DNA of 64,000 nucleotides from an uncultured Rhizobiaceae bacterium (GTDB taxonomy: Bacteria; Pseudomonadota; Alphaproteobacteria; Rhizobiales; Rhizobiaceae), in contig CATOTF010000002.1 in the NCBI GenBank assembly GCA_951813045.1, positions 4,216,001 to 4,280,000 of the forward strand. The letters run 5' to 3'. Position 1 is the first letter of the stretch. Each line of letters begins with the position of its first letter. The position numbers and the translations under genes are program-made. The notes beneath the pieces were generated by a model. The model was not told the origin of the DNA and made no database searches. It saw only the letters and a list, made by a program, of their open reading frames with translations. Shown here one piece after another: positions 18,034 to 28,075 of this stretch.

Positions 18034-19251
18034 ATGGATGAACCATCAATTCTTGACAGCCGTTATTCCTGGACCCGACTTGCGGTGACGTTGGCTATTG
18101 CCGTTGTCTGCAATGTCGGCATGTGGGCCTGCATTCTTGTCATGCCAACAGTTCAGGCTGAATTTGGTGTAAGCCGCGCCGATACTTCCCTGCCCTATAC
18201 ATTGACCATGGTCGGCTTCGCATTCGGTAATTTCGCTATCGGTCGCGCGGTGGACAAATATGGGGTGATGATCGCGTTGTTAGCAGCAGCGGTGCTAATT
18301 GCCGCCAGTTTTGCCTTGGCGACCCTGAGCCCGACAATATATTGGCTGTGCGTTGCACAGTTTTTGATAGGCCTGGGTTCAGCAGCGGGGTTCGGGCCAT
18401 TGATGGCGGATATCTCCCACTGGTTTTTACGTCGTCGGGGTATTGCGGTGGCGATTACCGCAAGTGGAAACTACCTTTCCGGCGCAATCTGGCCCCTGCT
18501 GTTAAGCGGTGTTTTAAGTGAATATGGGTGGCGGGCGGTTTACGGCGCGCTTGCGGTAATTACCATTGTGTTGATGACACCCCTGTGTCTGTATTTAAAA
18601 CGCCGGGTTCCCGAGCAGGTAACCTGCGATGCCGAACACGGGGCGTCGATTGCAGGAAAAACCACCGGGTTTTCCCCAAGAACCTTGCAATATCTATTGG
18701 GGCTGGCAGGTTTCGGCTGCTGCATGGCCATGTCCATGCCACAAGTTCACATCGTTTCGCTTTGCATAGACCTTGGCTTCGGCCCGGCCGTTGGTGCTGA
18801 GATGTTGTCGTTGATGTTAATGGGCGGGGTTGTTTCCCGATTGGCATCCGGGATGCTCGCTGACAAGTTGGGTGGTATTCCAACGTTGCTCATTGGCTCA
18901 GCACTGCAATGCATGGCCCTGTTCCTGTATCTTCCCTATGACGGGTTAGTATCGCTTTATATAGTCAGCCTGATATTTGGCCTGTCGCAGGGTGGCATTG
19001 TGCCAAGTTATGCGGTGATTGTGCGTGAGTATCTGCCTGCTCGTGAAGCCGGTGCCCGTGTAGGCTTTGTCATCATGATGACCATTGTGGGCATGGCGGT
19101 GGGCGGATGGGCGTCCGGGTGGATCTACGATCTGACTGGTTCATACCAGGCGGCGTTTATAAACGGTATTGCCTGGAACTTCCTGAATATTGCCATCGTC
19201 CTCCTGATTGTGTCCCGCTCCGGAAAAATCCTGCAAAAGGCCACCGGTTAA
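18034..19251 (+). CDS. MFS transporter
   Basis: A 405-residue, twelve-helix major facilitator protein of the inner membrane. The family loop motif is seen after helix 2 as GNFAIGRAVDKYG and again in the second half as SRLASGMLADKLGG. The overall pattern is like the monocarboxylate/oxalate-formate antiporter-like group (GFGPLMADISHWFLRRRGIA, QGGIVPSYAVIVREY). The substrate cannot be named. The gene stands alone, about 145 bases after the repeat protein, with a weak ribosome binding site (CCCTCCG). Confidence 0.88.
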   Translation: MDEPSILDSRYSWTRLAVTLAIAVVCNVGMWACILVMPTVQAEFGVSRADTSLPYTLTMVGFAFGNFAIGRAVDKYGVMIALLAAAVLIAASFALATLSPTIYWLCVAQFLIGLGSAAGFGPLMADISHWFLRRRGIAVAITASGNYLSGAIWPLLLSGVLSEYGWRAVYGALAVITIVLMTPLCLYLKRRVPEQVTCDAEHGASIAGKTTGFSPRTLQYLLGLAGFGCCMAMSMPQVHIVSLCIDLGFGPAVGAEMLSLMLMGGVVSRLASGMLADKLGGIPTLLIGSALQCMALFLYLPYDGLVSLYIVSLIFGLSQGGIVPSYAVIVREYLPAREAGARVGFVIMMTIVGMAVGGWASGWIYDLTGSYQAAFINGIAWNFLNIAIVLLIVSRSGKILQKATG

Positions 19252-19448
19252 CCATATCTGTGATCCCAAAGCGCAGGATATGTAGCGTTTCAACAGGGTA
19301 AACTATTGAAGAAAAACAATAAAACAGACATGTGCCATCGTGCACACACAAATTTGATTGGCTTAACTATCTTAATGTTCAAGGACGGAGAGAAGAGATC
19401 GTCTGGTAAATTAAACAGTAGATACAAATCATAGCCCAGGAGAGTATC

Positions 19449-19772
19449 ATGACAACCACAACAGTAAATTCGAAAACCCGTTTCGCCGCTAAAGCAATTG
19501 CTGCAGCTTTCGCAATTACAATCGCTGTCACAGCAATCGTGCCGGAAGCGCAGGCTGGCAGAAAAGGCCGCTTCCTCGGTGGTGTTGCCGTCGGTGTACT
19601 TGGAACAGCCATCGTGGCCAATGAAATTCGCCGCAATCGCGAGGCTCGTCACTACCGCGAATCCCGCTGGGAACGTCACGTACGCCGTTGCTACAGAGCA
19701 TACCGTTCATATGACGAACGTTCCGATACGTTCATCGACTTCCGTGGCCGTGAACGCCGCTGCAGAAAGTAA
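19449..19772 (+). CDS. BA14K-like small exported protein
   Basis: 107 residues with a signal peptide ending EAQA, then a glycine-containing hydrophobic segment (RFLGGVAVGVLGTAIVANEI) and an Arg-rich tail. The tail C-x-RAYRSYDERSDTFIDFRG-x-E-x2-C matches the repeat of the Brucella BA14K immunoreactive lectin-like family (C-x2-RYRSYDP-x-TGTY ... C). Such proteins are common in Hyphomicrobiales and are envelope-associated; their function is unclear. AGGAG lies five bases before the ATG. A strong terminator follows at 19821, so it is probably monocistronic and well expressed. Confidence 0.75.
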   Translation: MTTTTVNSKTRFAAKAIAAAFAITIAVTAIVPEAQAGRKGRFLGGVAVGVLGTAIVANEIRRNREARHYRESRWERHVRRCYRAYRSYDERSDTFIDFRGRERRCRK

Positions 19773-19820
19773 ACATATAGATATTTGACCGCTGCCCTCC
19801 AGTCGGCGGATCAAAAACAG

Positions 19821-19853
19821 GCCGGTTGTCCCCTCCCAGACAGCCGGCTTTTT
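19821..19853 (+). terminator. Rho-independent terminator
   Basis: GCCGGTTGTC pairs with GACAGCCGGC (ten pairs, one G-T) around an eight-base loop, then TTTTT. It ends the BA14K-like transcript. Confidence 0.9.
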
Positions 19854-20032
19854 GCTGTGCGTACCTCCCTGAGCAGCCCTCCATCAGCTGTGTACCGTCA
19901 ACAGGGCAGTTGACCTTACCATTGACCTGAATCGCGGCTTCACGCATTTCTGGCAAATTGGGAACGTTAGCTGATTCGGACACTGGTTTGAGCGTATTGT
20001 CGCCTGCAAACATCGCTGCACGAATAATTGTT

Positions 20033-21646
20033 ATGGATGGATGGCGTTCTGTCCTGCTCGCAGTTGTGGTGGGAGCATTGTCGGCCCTGGCACTTGCACC
20101 ATATCACTTCTCACCGATCCTTTTGATTACCTTTCCTGTCCTGGTCTGGTTGCTGGACGGAGCGGTCGCACCGGCAAACACACGGCGGTTATTGGGTGCG
20201 CCAGGACGATTGTGGCCCGCATTTAAAACCGGATGGTTGTTCGGCTTCGGTTATTTTCTTGCAGGTTTCTGGTGGGTTGGAAAAGCTTTTTTGGTAGACG
20301 CGGATGAATTCATCTATCTGCTTCCCGTTGCTGTTGTGGCATTACCCGCAGGTCTTGCTCTTTTTTGGGGCGGCGCTTGTGTTCTGGCCCGCCTCGGCTG
20401 GGGCAATGGCGCGACAAGAATAATTGCTCTTGCGGCCGCATTGACCCTGGGTGAATGGGTAAAGGGCACAGTCCTGACCGGCCTACCATGGAACACCCTT
20501 GGCTATGCCATCATGCCAACGCCGATATTCATGCAATCTGCCAATCTAATTGGCCTTTATGGCATGACATTTTTCACAATCCTGATTGCCGCAACACCTG
20601 GAATTTTTGCCCCAGGGGCGGTTTCGCGGCGGTTTCAACCGCTTATTGTAATTGCGGTACTCGTTCTCATCGCACATGGCGCCTATGGCCTGGTTACCTT
20701 GTCTCGGGCGGGTGATGAAACGGTAGACGGAGTGAAACTTCGCCTTGTTCAACCGGCAATCGAACAAAGCGAGAAATGGGATGTCGAAAATGAAGCAGAG
20801 ATAATGTCCCGATATTTCGACCTTTCCAATGCCAACAAAGGTCCCCAGGAGGCATCTGTTGGTGCATTTACCCATGTGATCTGGCCGGAGTCTGCATTTC
20901 CGTTTATTTTGACTGAGCGCCGCGACCAGCTTGCTTCCATCGCCCAATTATTGCCGCCAACAACATCCTTGATAACCGGCGCTATGCGGTTGGAAAAATC
21001 ATCGACTACAAATGAAAACCATCGGGTGTTCAATGCACTTTATGTAATTAATGGAGATGGCGAGATTGCGGTTGCGTCCGATAAGACGCGTTTGCTTCCT
21101 TTTGGCGAATATTTGCCGTTTCAATCTCTCTTGGAAAGCCTCGGATTTAAGCAATTGACCCAATTACGGGGAGGGTTCTCGCAGGGTAACCGCCGTGCCA
21201 ATATTTCAATTCCCGGCCTACCCACATTTCTCCCGTTAATTTGTTATGAAATCATATATTCAGGGGCAGTAACTGCGCCTGGCAAGATTGAGGGTTCAGC
21301 GCAGGTGGACCGCCCCCAATGGATTGTAAATCTGACGAATGATGCCTGGTTTGGAATGACCGCCGGTCCCTATCAACATGCCCACCAGGCTCAGGTGCGT
21401 GGTGTGGAAGAAGGCTTACCGATTGTGCGGGCTGCCAATAACGGTATCAGTTTTGTCAGCGACGCTTACGGGCGAATTCGCGAAAGCCTTCCACTTGGTG
21501 AACGCGGCGTAATAGATTCTCCGCTGCCAAGTGCCGGACCTGTCACAATATTTAGCAAGTTTGGAAATTCACCCCTGCTGATTTTTGTTTGCCTGCTTTA
21601 TGTTGCGATGGTAGGTGTGAGCCGATTTAACACTAACAGGTTGTAA
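20033..21646 (+). CDS. lnt: Apolipoprotein N-acyltransferase
   Basis: About 537 residues. Lnt transfers the third acyl chain to the N-terminal cysteine of lipoproteins in the inner membrane. An N-terminal block of membrane helices is followed by a nitrilase-type domain with the triad Glu (IWPESAFPF), Lys (DKTRLLPFGEYLPF) and Cys (LICYEIIY), and one C-terminal helix (LLIFVCLLYVAMVGV). The start is doubtful: ATG at 20033 has no ribosome binding site. The preceding in-frame residues (NIAARIIV) look like the N-terminus of rhizobial Lnt, so a TTG at 19997 or 19988 may be the real start. It is followed by praR and metK as in rhizobia. Confidence 0.95.
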   Translation: MDGWRSVLLAVVVGALSALALAPYHFSPILLITFPVLVWLLDGAVAPANTRRLLGAPGRLWPAFKTGWLFGFGYFLAGFWWVGKAFLVDADEFIYLLPVAVVALPAGLALFWGGACVLARLGWGNGATRIIALAAALTLGEWVKGTVLTGLPWNTLGYAIMPTPIFMQSANLIGLYGMTFFTILIAATPGIFAPGAVSRRFQPLIVIAVLVLIAHGAYGLVTLSRAGDETVDGVKLRLVQPAIEQSEKWDVENEAEIMSRYFDLSNANKGPQEASVGAFTHVIWPESAFPFILTERRDQLASIAQLLPPTTSLITGAMRLEKSSTTNENHRVFNALYVINGDGEIAVASDKTRLLPFGEYLPFQSLLESLGFKQLTQLRGGFSQGNRRANISIPGLPTFLPLICYEIIYSGAVTAPGKIEGSAQVDRPQWIVNLTNDAWFGMTAGPYQHAHQAQVRGVEEGLPIVRAANNGISFVSDAYGRIRESLPLGERGVIDSPLPSAGPVTIFSKFGNSPLLIFVCLLYVAMVGVSRFNTNRL

Positions 21647-21692
21647 GGCGGGATGATTCCGCAAACGCCGAAGATCAAATGGAAGAGCAGTA

Positions 21693-22112
21693 ATGGCACC
21701 TGTTAAGAAAATACCCGATCCAACAGATGTGCATGTCGGCAGCCGTGTTCGGCTACGCCGCACGATGGCGGGGATGAGTCAGGAAAAGCTTGGCGATGCT
21801 TTGGGTGTGACCTTTCAACAGGTTCAAAAGTATGAGAAAGGCACCAACCGTATTGGTGCCAGCCGCATGCAGCAGATAGCACAGGCTCTAAAGGTTGAAC
21901 CGTCTTTCTTTTTTGAAGACCTTCCCGGTTCGAAAACTGTAATGCCAGGCATGTCAGAAGCTGGATCCGCTTCCTACGTCGTGGATTTTCTATCCAGCAA
22001 CGAAGGGATTCAACTAAACCGGGCGTTTGTCCGCATATCCAATCCAGCCATTCGACGCCGCATTATTGATATGGTGAGAACTCTGGCCGACGAAACCGGT
22101 ACGACTGATTAG
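21693..22112 (+). CDS. praR: XRE-family regulator, PraR-like
   Basis: 139 residues. An HTH domain of the Cro/CI type occupies ~12-66 (GSRVRLRRTMAGMSQEKLGD, VTFQQVQKYEKGTNRI, then SRMQQIAQALKVEPSFFFED). The C-terminal region ends in a short helical part (FVRISNPAIRRRIIDMVRTL). This is the PraR/PhaR type regulator that controls polyhydroxybutyrate metabolism, quorum sensing or biofilm genes in rhizobia and reb genes in Azorhizobium. The position between lnt and metK is the conserved one. Targets here are not known. Confidence 0.85.
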   Translation: MAPVKKIPDPTDVHVGSRVRLRRTMAGMSQEKLGDALGVTFQQVQKYEKGTNRIGASRMQQIAQALKVEPSFFFEDLPGSKTVMPGMSEAGSASYVVDFLSSNEGIQLNRAFVRISNPAIRRRIIDMVRTLADETGTTD

Positions 22113-22290
22113 GTTCTGTTAACGAATTCGCTATGCCTTTGGTTTGAGTCAACAGAACAGGCGCATAAACAAAACGTTTTGGTCTCCCGACTTCGAGTTG
22201 TGGTTTCTTTATTGATATAAAGAGAAATGCATATCTTGTTGAGTTTTACTTGACTTGCCTCGGGTCGGTCCAATAAACCGGATCAATCTT

Positions 22291-22330
22291 AAAGGGCCGT
22301 GTTTGGCACCCTGCTTGTTGCGGCCCTTTT
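22291..22330 (+). terminator. Hairpin in the metK leader (terminator or attenuator)
   Basis: AAAGGGCCG at 22291-22299 pairs perfectly with CGGCCCTTT at 22321-22329 around a 21-base loop, followed by one more T and CC. It lies 62 bases before the metK start and 178 bases after praR. It may end the praR transcript or act as a metK leader element. It does not match the SAM-II or SAM/SAH riboswitch consensus as I know them. Confidence 0.5.
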
Positions 22331-22391
22331 CCATAAAACCAGGCTCCAAATAGCTAAGCTATATCACGCCTCAACTAAGCTAGGGAAACCC

Positions 22392-23576
22392 ATGGCACGT
22401 ACCAATTATACTTTCACGTCTGAATCCGTTTCTGAAGGACATCCAGACAAAGTGTCCGACCGTATTTCCGATGAAGTTGTTGACCTGTTTTTCAGTCGTG
22501 CAGAAAAGGACGGTATGGATCCATGGCAGGTTCGTGTAGCAGCAGAAACGCTGACCACAACAAACCGTGTGGTAATCGCCGGTGAAACACGTGGCCCCGA
22601 TTCCATTACCAATGATGAGATTGAAGCGGTCGCCCGCAATGCGATCAAGGATATCGGCTACGAACAGGACGGTTTTCACTGGAAAAATTCCCACGTTGAA
22701 GTTCTGCTTCATCCGCAATCCGCGCATATCGCTCAAGGAGTAGATTCCGGCGATAACAAAGATGAAGGCGCGGGCGATCAGGGTATCATGTTCGGCTACG
22801 CATCACGGGAAACGGATGCCCTGATGCCAGCGCCCATCTATTACAGCCACAAAATTCTCGAAGTTCTGGCCGACAAACGTAAATCCGGTGAGCTGGACCA
22901 ATTACAGCCCGATTCAAAAAGCCAGGTATCGGTCGCCTATGAAAACGGTAAGCCGGTCCGTGCGACATCTATCGTGCTGTCCACTCAGCATAAAAGTGAA
23001 GACCAAACTTCATCCGTTATTCGTGAAATGGTGGAACCGACAATTCGCGATGTATTACCCGACGGCTGGATCAATGAAGACACCCAGTGGCACGTTAACC
23101 CAACCGGTACCTTTGTTATCGGTGGACCAGACGGTGACGCCGGATTAACTGGCCGCAAGATCATTGTCGATACTTACGGTGGTGCGGCCCCCCATGGCGG
23201 TGGCGCGTTCTCCGGTAAAGATTCAACCAAAGTTGACCGTTCCGCAGCTTACGCCGCGCGTTATCTGGCCAAGAATATTGTTGCTGCCGGGCTTGCGGAC
23301 TGGGCAACCATCCAGCTCTCGTACGCCATTGGTATTGCAGAGCCACAGTCCGTTTACGTGGATACAGGTGGACAGGCTGATGATGTCGCGCTTGAAAAGG
23401 CAATTGGTAAAGCCATGAGCCTGACACCGCGTGGTATCCGTGAGCATCTCCAATTGAACCACCCAATCTATGCACGCACAGCAGCTTACGGTCATTTTGG
23501 CCGCGAGCCGGATGCTGACGGCGGTTTTTCATGGGAGAAGACAGACCTTGTCGACGCCTTGAAAGCCGCAATGTAA
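22392..23576 (+). CDS. metK: S-adenosylmethionine synthase
   Basis: 394 residues from the ATG at 22392, which gives the family N-terminus ([20 protein letters not shown]). Makes S-adenosylmethionine from methionine and ATP. Signatures are [12 protein letters not shown] and [19 protein letters not shown]. The open frame extends upstream through the leader hairpin, but those residues are not conserved. A long leader and the hairpin at 22291 suggest regulated expression. A terminator-like hairpin follows at 23644. Confidence 0.98.
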   Translation: MARTNYTFTSESVSEGHPDKVSDRISDEVVDLFFSRAEKDGMDPWQVRVAAETLTTTNRVVIAGETRGPDSITNDEIEAVARNAIKDIGYEQDGFHWKNSHVEVLLHPQSAHIAQGVDSGDNKDEGAGDQGIMFGYASRETDALMPAPIYYSHKILEVLADKRKSGELDQLQPDSKSQVSVAYENGKPVRATSIVLSTQHKSEDQTSSVIREMVEPTIRDVLPDGWINEDTQWHVNPTGTFVIGGPDGDAGLTGRKIIVDTYGGAAPHGGGAFSGKDSTKVDRSAAYAARYLAKNIVAAGLADWATIQLSYAIGIAEPQSVYVDTGGQADDVALEKAIGKAMSLTPRGIREHLQLNHPIYARTAAYGHFGREPDADGGFSWEKTDLVDALKAAM

Positions 23577-23643
23577 GCTAATCGACGGAATAAACCGCTG
23601 ATCAAGTGCTACAACGCAATATATAATTACTTTTTTGGGCGTT

Positions 23644-23685
23644 CGGGGTGTAGAGAAACATAAGTATTTCTCCGCACCCCGTTTT
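23644..23685 (+). terminator. Terminator-like hairpin after metK
   Basis: CGGGGTG-TA-GAGAAA pairs with TTTCTC-CG-CACCCCG, then TTTT. It ends eight bases before the trmB start, so it probably limits metK readthrough into trmB. Confidence 0.8.
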
Positions 23686-23693
23686 AGTGTGAC

Positions 23694-24395
23694 ATGACAG
23701 AAATTCGAAAATCCCGTGCCACAGAATCCTTCTACGGCCGACGCAAGGGGCAGCAATTGCGCGGCCGTAAAGCGCGCATGATGGAGGAATTGCTTCCGGA
23801 ACTGCGGCTCAACCCTGAAGGTGAGCAACCGGCGATTATTTCAGCCTGCTTTCAAAAGCCTTTTCAGCGCTATCAGCTCGAAATCGGTTTTGGTGGGGGG
23901 GAGCACCTGACGCGCCAGTCAATCCACAATCCAGATACCGCCTATATCGGTGTTGAACCGTTCATCAACGGCATGGCGAAAATGTTGGGCGCAATTGTCG
24001 ACCATGATCTGAAAAATATACGCCTTTATGATGATGACGCGACGCAGCTGCTGGATTGGTTACCTGAAAATTCTCTGGATCAGATTGATCTCCTTTATCC
24101 GGACCCGTGGCCAAAATTTCGCCATTGGAAGCGCCGTTTTGTCAGTCAAAAAAACCTGTCCCGGTTCCAACGGGCCCTAAAACCGGGCGGAATTTTCCGG
24201 TTTGCGTCAGATATAGACACCTATGTAAACTGGACGCTGCAGCATGTGGATAAACACGGGCAATTCCAATGGCTGGCCCAATGTGCTGACGACTGGTGTA
24301 ACCCCTGGGATGGCTGGATCAGAACCCGATATGAAGCAAAAGCAATCCGGGAAGGCCGCCCACCCTGCTATCTGGAGTTTCAACTTAAAAGCTGA
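23694..24395 (+). CDS. trmB: tRNA (guanine-N7-)-methyltransferase (m7G46)
   Basis: 233 residues. Transfers a methyl group from SAM to N7 of G46 in tRNA. The SAM-binding part is [13 protein letters not shown], with [14 protein letters not shown]. The TrmB signature is [20 protein letters not shown], followed by [13 protein letters not shown]. It follows metK, the source of its methyl donor, as in rhizobial genomes. The ATG at 23694 sits immediately downstream of the terminator-like hairpin and has no strong ribosome binding site. Confidence 0.97.
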   Translation: MTEIRKSRATESFYGRRKGQQLRGRKARMMEELLPELRLNPEGEQPAIISACFQKPFQRYQLEIGFGGGEHLTRQSIHNPDTAYIGVEPFINGMAKMLGAIVDHDLKNIRLYDDDATQLLDWLPENSLDQIDLLYPDPWPKFRHWKRRFVSQKNLSRFQRALKPGGIFRFASDIDTYVNWTLQHVDKHGQFQWLAQCADDWCNPWDGWIRTRYEAKAIREGRPPCYLEFQLKS

Positions 24396-24619
24396 GGTCA
24401 ACAGATTTTATTCAAACATTTTGAGGACGCTTGGGATAATCAAAGAATAATAGTCAGGTAAACCCCCATAATTGTGCTCACGAAATACAATCTTTCATGG
24501 GATTAGATCTGATTAACCGCTTTATACTTTTCTCCAGGCGAAATGTGAGGCAAACTACGAAATTGGGGTGGTGATTTCGAAGGTAGATATTTTTTCGGGG
24601 CGTATTGAAAGGAACTGAT

Positions 24620-25048
24620 ATGTCTGTTTCACAAATCCTGGCCCAAAAGGGCCGCTCCATTATTAGCGCAAAACCAGAAGATACGCTTGCTGATGTGGCT
24701 ACACTATTGGCTGAAAACAAGATTGGCGCAGTACTGGTTCTGGATGATAATAAAGATATATGCGGTATCACGTCAGAACGGGATATAGTGCGACTGGTGG
24801 CCAGTCAGGGGGCCATTGCCCTGGGAAAACCGGTCTCAGACTGTATGACAAACAAAGTCACATATTGCGAAGATTCAGACTCCATCAATACAGCGATGGA
24901 AAAAATGACTTCCGGACGATTTCGCCATTTGCCAGTCCTGAAAAATGGATCACTGGTTGGACTTATTTCCATCGGTGATGTGGTGAAACGTAAAATCGAA
25001 GAAGTCGAGCGAGATAGCGAAGAACTGAAACGCTATATAGCGTCATAG
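24620..25048 (+). CDS. CBS-domain protein
   Basis: 142 residues made of two CBS motifs (DTLADVATLLAENKIGAVLV with GITSERDIVRLV; DSINTAMEKMTSGRFRHLPV with LVGLISIGDVVKRKI). Such free-standing pairs bind adenosine nucleotides and sense energy state or regulate partner enzymes; the partner is unknown. The ATG at 24620 has a good GAAAGGAA ribosome binding site; a TTG at 24605 is less likely. It has its own ~220-base upstream region, in which I see no clear operator. Confidence 0.9.
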   Translation: MSVSQILAQKGRSIISAKPEDTLADVATLLAENKIGAVLVLDDNKDICGITSERDIVRLVASQGAIALGKPVSDCMTNKVTYCEDSDSINTAMEKMTSGRFRHLPVLKNGSLVGLISIGDVVKRKIEEVERDSEELKRYIAS

Positions 25049-25158
25049 TTAACGCGATGTTGTTTACCAATTGACCAATGTCTAATGACCTGGTGCTTGA
25101 TCCTGTCAAGCGATGCTCTATTGCCTAGCTTAAAATTCAGCTTTGACGGGAAAATTTC

Positions 25159-25686
25159 ATGCGCATTGATGCCATTAGTATTGGCGATAACCCACCGAAT
25201 GATATCAACGTAATCGTCGAGGTGCCGATCGGTGGTGAGCCGGTAAAATATGAAATGGATAAAGAGTCGGGTGCAATGGTTGTTGACCGCATGTTGTACA
25301 CCGCCATGCGATACCCCGGTAATTATGGATTCATTCCCCATACGTTATCTGATGACGGTGACCCGCTTGATGTCTTGATCGCCAATCAACGCCCCATCAT
25401 CCCCGGCGCGGTGATCAACTGTAAGCCAATTGGCGTCCTGTTTATGAACGATGAGGCGGGCGGCGATGAAAAGCTCATTGCCGTGCCGAGCTCGAAAGTA
25501 TCTGCTCTGTTTGAGAAAACCAATGATATCGACGATCTGGCGGATATTCTTCGCCGCCAGATTGCCCATTTTTTTGAACGTTATAAAGATCTCGAAGACG
25601 GGAAATGGGTGAAACTTGAACGCTGGGGTAATGCGGATGAAGCCCGGAACCTGATATTGCAGGCAATGGAGATGGCAAAAGCATAG
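25159..25686 (+). CDS. ppa: Inorganic pyrophosphatase (family I)
   Basis: 175 residues, the usual bacterial length. Hydrolyses pyrophosphate in the cytoplasm and so drives biosynthetic reactions. The metal-binding signature is DGDPLDVLI, preceded by [15 protein letters not shown], and the C-terminal [19 protein letters not shown] carries further active-site residues. A single-gene unit or a short transcript with the MATE gene 32 bases downstream. Confidence 0.97.
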   Translation: MRIDAISIGDNPPNDINVIVEVPIGGEPVKYEMDKESGAMVVDRMLYTAMRYPGNYGFIPHTLSDDGDPLDVLIANQRPIIPGAVINCKPIGVLFMNDEAGGDEKLIAVPSSKVSALFEKTNDIDDLADILRRQIAHFFERYKDLEDGKWVKLERWGNADEARNLILQAMEMAKA

Positions 25687-25718
25687 ACGGCCTGATTCCA
25701 TAGGCGTAAGGGTGGCGA

Positions 25719-27098
25719 ATGACTGTTCATTCGCCACCAGTACCCGCGACAAAAACATTTGCCGAACACATGCGCGCCACGCTGGTTTTGGGGATACCTC
25801 TTGTCGGCGCTCAAGTGGCGCAAATGCTTATCGGCGTGACAGATACGGTCATGCTGGGCTGGCTTGGTACCAGAGAACTGGCTGCTGGAACGTTAGCCGC
25901 CCAGACGTTTTTTATCTTTTTGATTTTTGGTCTTGGTTTCAGTGCAGCTATGGTGCCGTTAATCGCCAATGCGCTGGGGCGTGAAGACCCGCGCTCCGTC
26001 AGGCGAGCTGCCAGAATGGGTCTTTGGGCTCTAATGGCCCTGGCTTTGATTTTCATGGTACCGCTGTGGTTCACCGGCTCAATTCTAACGGCTCTTGGTC
26101 AGGGACAGGAGCTTGCAGACATTGCCCAGCGTTATATGCGCATTGCTCAATGGTCGATGATACCGGCATTTTTCTCCATCGGTTTACGCTCATTTTTAAC
26201 CAGCCTGGAAAAAGCCAATGGTGTTCTGGTTATCACGTTGTTGACAGCTATTCTAAATGGAATGCTCAATTATGCTTTGATATTCGGTAATTGGGGCGCT
26301 CCCGCATTGGGTATTGAAGGTGCTGCGATAGCAACAGTCACTGCCAATCTGCTTTCTGCAATATTTGTTTACGCCTATGTCATATACGATGAGGACTCGC
26401 GCTCACATGAGATTTTTACCCGCCTGTGGCGCCCAGATTGGGTCGCACTGCGCAATATTTCCCGCATGGGAATTCCCATAAGCCTGATGATTCTGGCGGA
26501 AGCGGGCATGTTTTCCGCCGCATCCCTCATGATTGGTTTGATAGGAACAGTTCCACTGGCAGCTCACGGCATTGCGTTGCAACTGGCAAGCCTGACATTC
26601 ATGGTGCCTCTGGGCTTGGCTAATGCTGCGTCGGTTCGCGTGGGCACGGCAGCGGGTCGAAATGATAAAATTGCGGTTGAGCGGGCATCCCTCGCCGTTG
26701 TCATTCTGGGCTTGGGGTTTGCAACAATAGCCGCACTGGTGTTCTTGTTTTTCCCGGAACCCCTAATTGCCTTGTTTCTGGACGACGGTAATACTGACCG
26801 TAAAGCATTGATCGATATAGCGGTTTCCCTTTTGTTGATGGCGGCCGCATTTCAGATATTCGACACTTTGCAGGTCTGTTACGCCAGCAGCCTCAGGGGT
26901 CTTCAGGATACTACGGTCCCAATGATTATCGGCACGTTCAGCTATTGGGTGGCAGGTATGGGAAGCGCCTATATTCTGGCTTTCCCGCTGGGATTCGGTA
27001 GCGCCGGTATTTGGGGCGGTCTGGTGATCGGCCTGATGGTCGCCAGTGTTGCGCTAACGCACCGGTTTATGCAGCGTGAAAAACTGGGGCTGATATAA
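25719..27098 (+). CDS. MATE family efflux transporter (NorM-like)
   Basis: 459 residues with twelve predicted membrane helices in two homologous halves. The first half shows GIPLVGAQVAQMLIGVTDTV and GWLGTRELAAGTLA; the second shows GIPISLMILAEAGMFSAASL and QIFDTLQVCYASSLRGLQDT. MATE proteins exchange cations for drugs or metabolites across the inner membrane. The substrate is not known. It begins 32 bases after ppa, so cotranscription is possible. Confidence 0.93.
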   Translation: MTVHSPPVPATKTFAEHMRATLVLGIPLVGAQVAQMLIGVTDTVMLGWLGTRELAAGTLAAQTFFIFLIFGLGFSAAMVPLIANALGREDPRSVRRAARMGLWALMALALIFMVPLWFTGSILTALGQGQELADIAQRYMRIAQWSMIPAFFSIGLRSFLTSLEKANGVLVITLLTAILNGMLNYALIFGNWGAPALGIEGAAIATVTANLLSAIFVYAYVIYDEDSRSHEIFTRLWRPDWVALRNISRMGIPISLMILAEAGMFSAASLMIGLIGTVPLAAHGIALQLASLTFMVPLGLANAASVRVGTAAGRNDKIAVERASLAVVILGLGFATIAALVFLFFPEPLIALFLDDGNTDRKALIDIAVSLLLMAAAFQIFDTLQVCYASSLRGLQDTTVPMIIGTFSYWVAGMGSAYILAFPLGFGSAGIWGGLVIGLMVASVALTHRFMQREKLGLI

Positions 27099-27237
27099 GT
27101 TTACCAAATGTTTGCTTTAATAACAGTCGCTACCCTCACAATAAGTTCAAATATTAGCAGCTCATTTTGATTATTTATAATTACCGTTCCGACCTATATA
27201 ATGCCCCTTAAATTCTAACGCTCTGGAGGAGCTACCC

Positions 27238-27822
27238 ATGAAAAAATTTATTAAGGCAGGCGCATTTGCTTTTGGCATGTTTGCGACAACCGCAGCCTAT
27301 GCGGCAGATTGTAAAACAGATGTGAAAAAGGACGATCTGACCACCGAGCAGGTCACAGCTCTGTATGAATGCATCAAAACCGAGCTTCGCGCCGGTTACG
27401 AAAAAAAGGGGCTGGAGCACACGAAAGAGTATCAAAGCTGGAAGCCGGTTGCGACGGCTCCTGCTAACGCCGGTGTCCACGGCAAACGCTTTTTGACGGC
27501 TTTCGTCAATGAGGTGGGTTACGACGAATATGTAAAATTCAGTGACGAGCGCGGCCCAATGCCGGTTGGTACGGTTATCGCCAAGGAAAGCTTTAACGTT
27601 TCCAAGAAAGGCAAGGTTAAAAAAGGGCCATTGTTCCTGATGACCAAAGTTGCGGCCGGTGGTGACGCAGATGAATTTGGCAACTGGATTTACGGTGTAG
27701 TTTCACCGAAAGGGGGTAAGGTCAATGCCAAGCAAAAATTCTGTCACGGTTGCCACGGCAACTACGAAGATCAGGATTCTTTGGGATATCCGCTGGAAGA
27801 TGTTCGGGTTTCATCCAATTAA
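27238..27822 (+). CDS. Periplasmic mono-haem cytochrome P460 / c'-beta-like protein
   Basis: 194 residues. A signal peptide (ending AYAA) directs export. The C-terminal half has the P460 fold signature (VGTVIAKESFNV, FLMTKVAAGGDADEFGNWIY) and one haem c site C169-H-G-C172-H173. P460 proteins oxidise hydroxylamine or, in the cytochrome c'-beta branch, bind NO. The family is defined by an extra lysine-haem cross-link in true P460; whether a lysine here is so placed cannot be told from sequence. GGAGGAG lies six bases before the ATG and a strong terminator follows, so it is one transcript. No other nitrification gene is nearby. Confidence 0.8.
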   Translation: MKKFIKAGAFAFGMFATTAAYAADCKTDVKKDDLTTEQVTALYECIKTELRAGYEKKGLEHTKEYQSWKPVATAPANAGVHGKRFLTAFVNEVGYDEYVKFSDERGPMPVGTVIAKESFNVSKKGKVKKGPLFLMTKVAAGGDADEFGNWIYGVVSPKGGKVNAKQKFCHGCHGNYEDQDSLGYPLEDVRVSSN

Positions 27823-27846
27823 TTAGACCGGTATATTCAGATTTTA

Positions 27847-27880
27847 GGGCCGGTGGCGTAAAATCCACCGGCCCTTTTTT
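27847..27880 (+). terminator. Rho-independent terminator
   Basis: GGGCCGGTGG pairs perfectly with CCACCGGCCC around an eight-base loop and is followed by TTTTTT. It ends the P460-like gene. Confidence 0.95.
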
Positions 27881-28075
27881 ATTCTGATATTTAAAAACCT
27901 CACCTCAAGCAAACAGGCCGATGTTTCCAATTCCCACGCTCCGATGGGAAACCTGTTGGAAACCGACAACACCCCATGACCTCACGGCCAGTTTTGTCGC
28001 ATGTTCTTACCAAATTAGTAATGGACCGAAATCAGAGCTGGATCATTACGTAACTTTTGATGCACGGAGCGCGTA

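Noticed and set aside
22200-22391. SAM-II or SAM/SAH riboswitch before metK
   Set aside because: The conserved core elements I know for these classes are not present in order.
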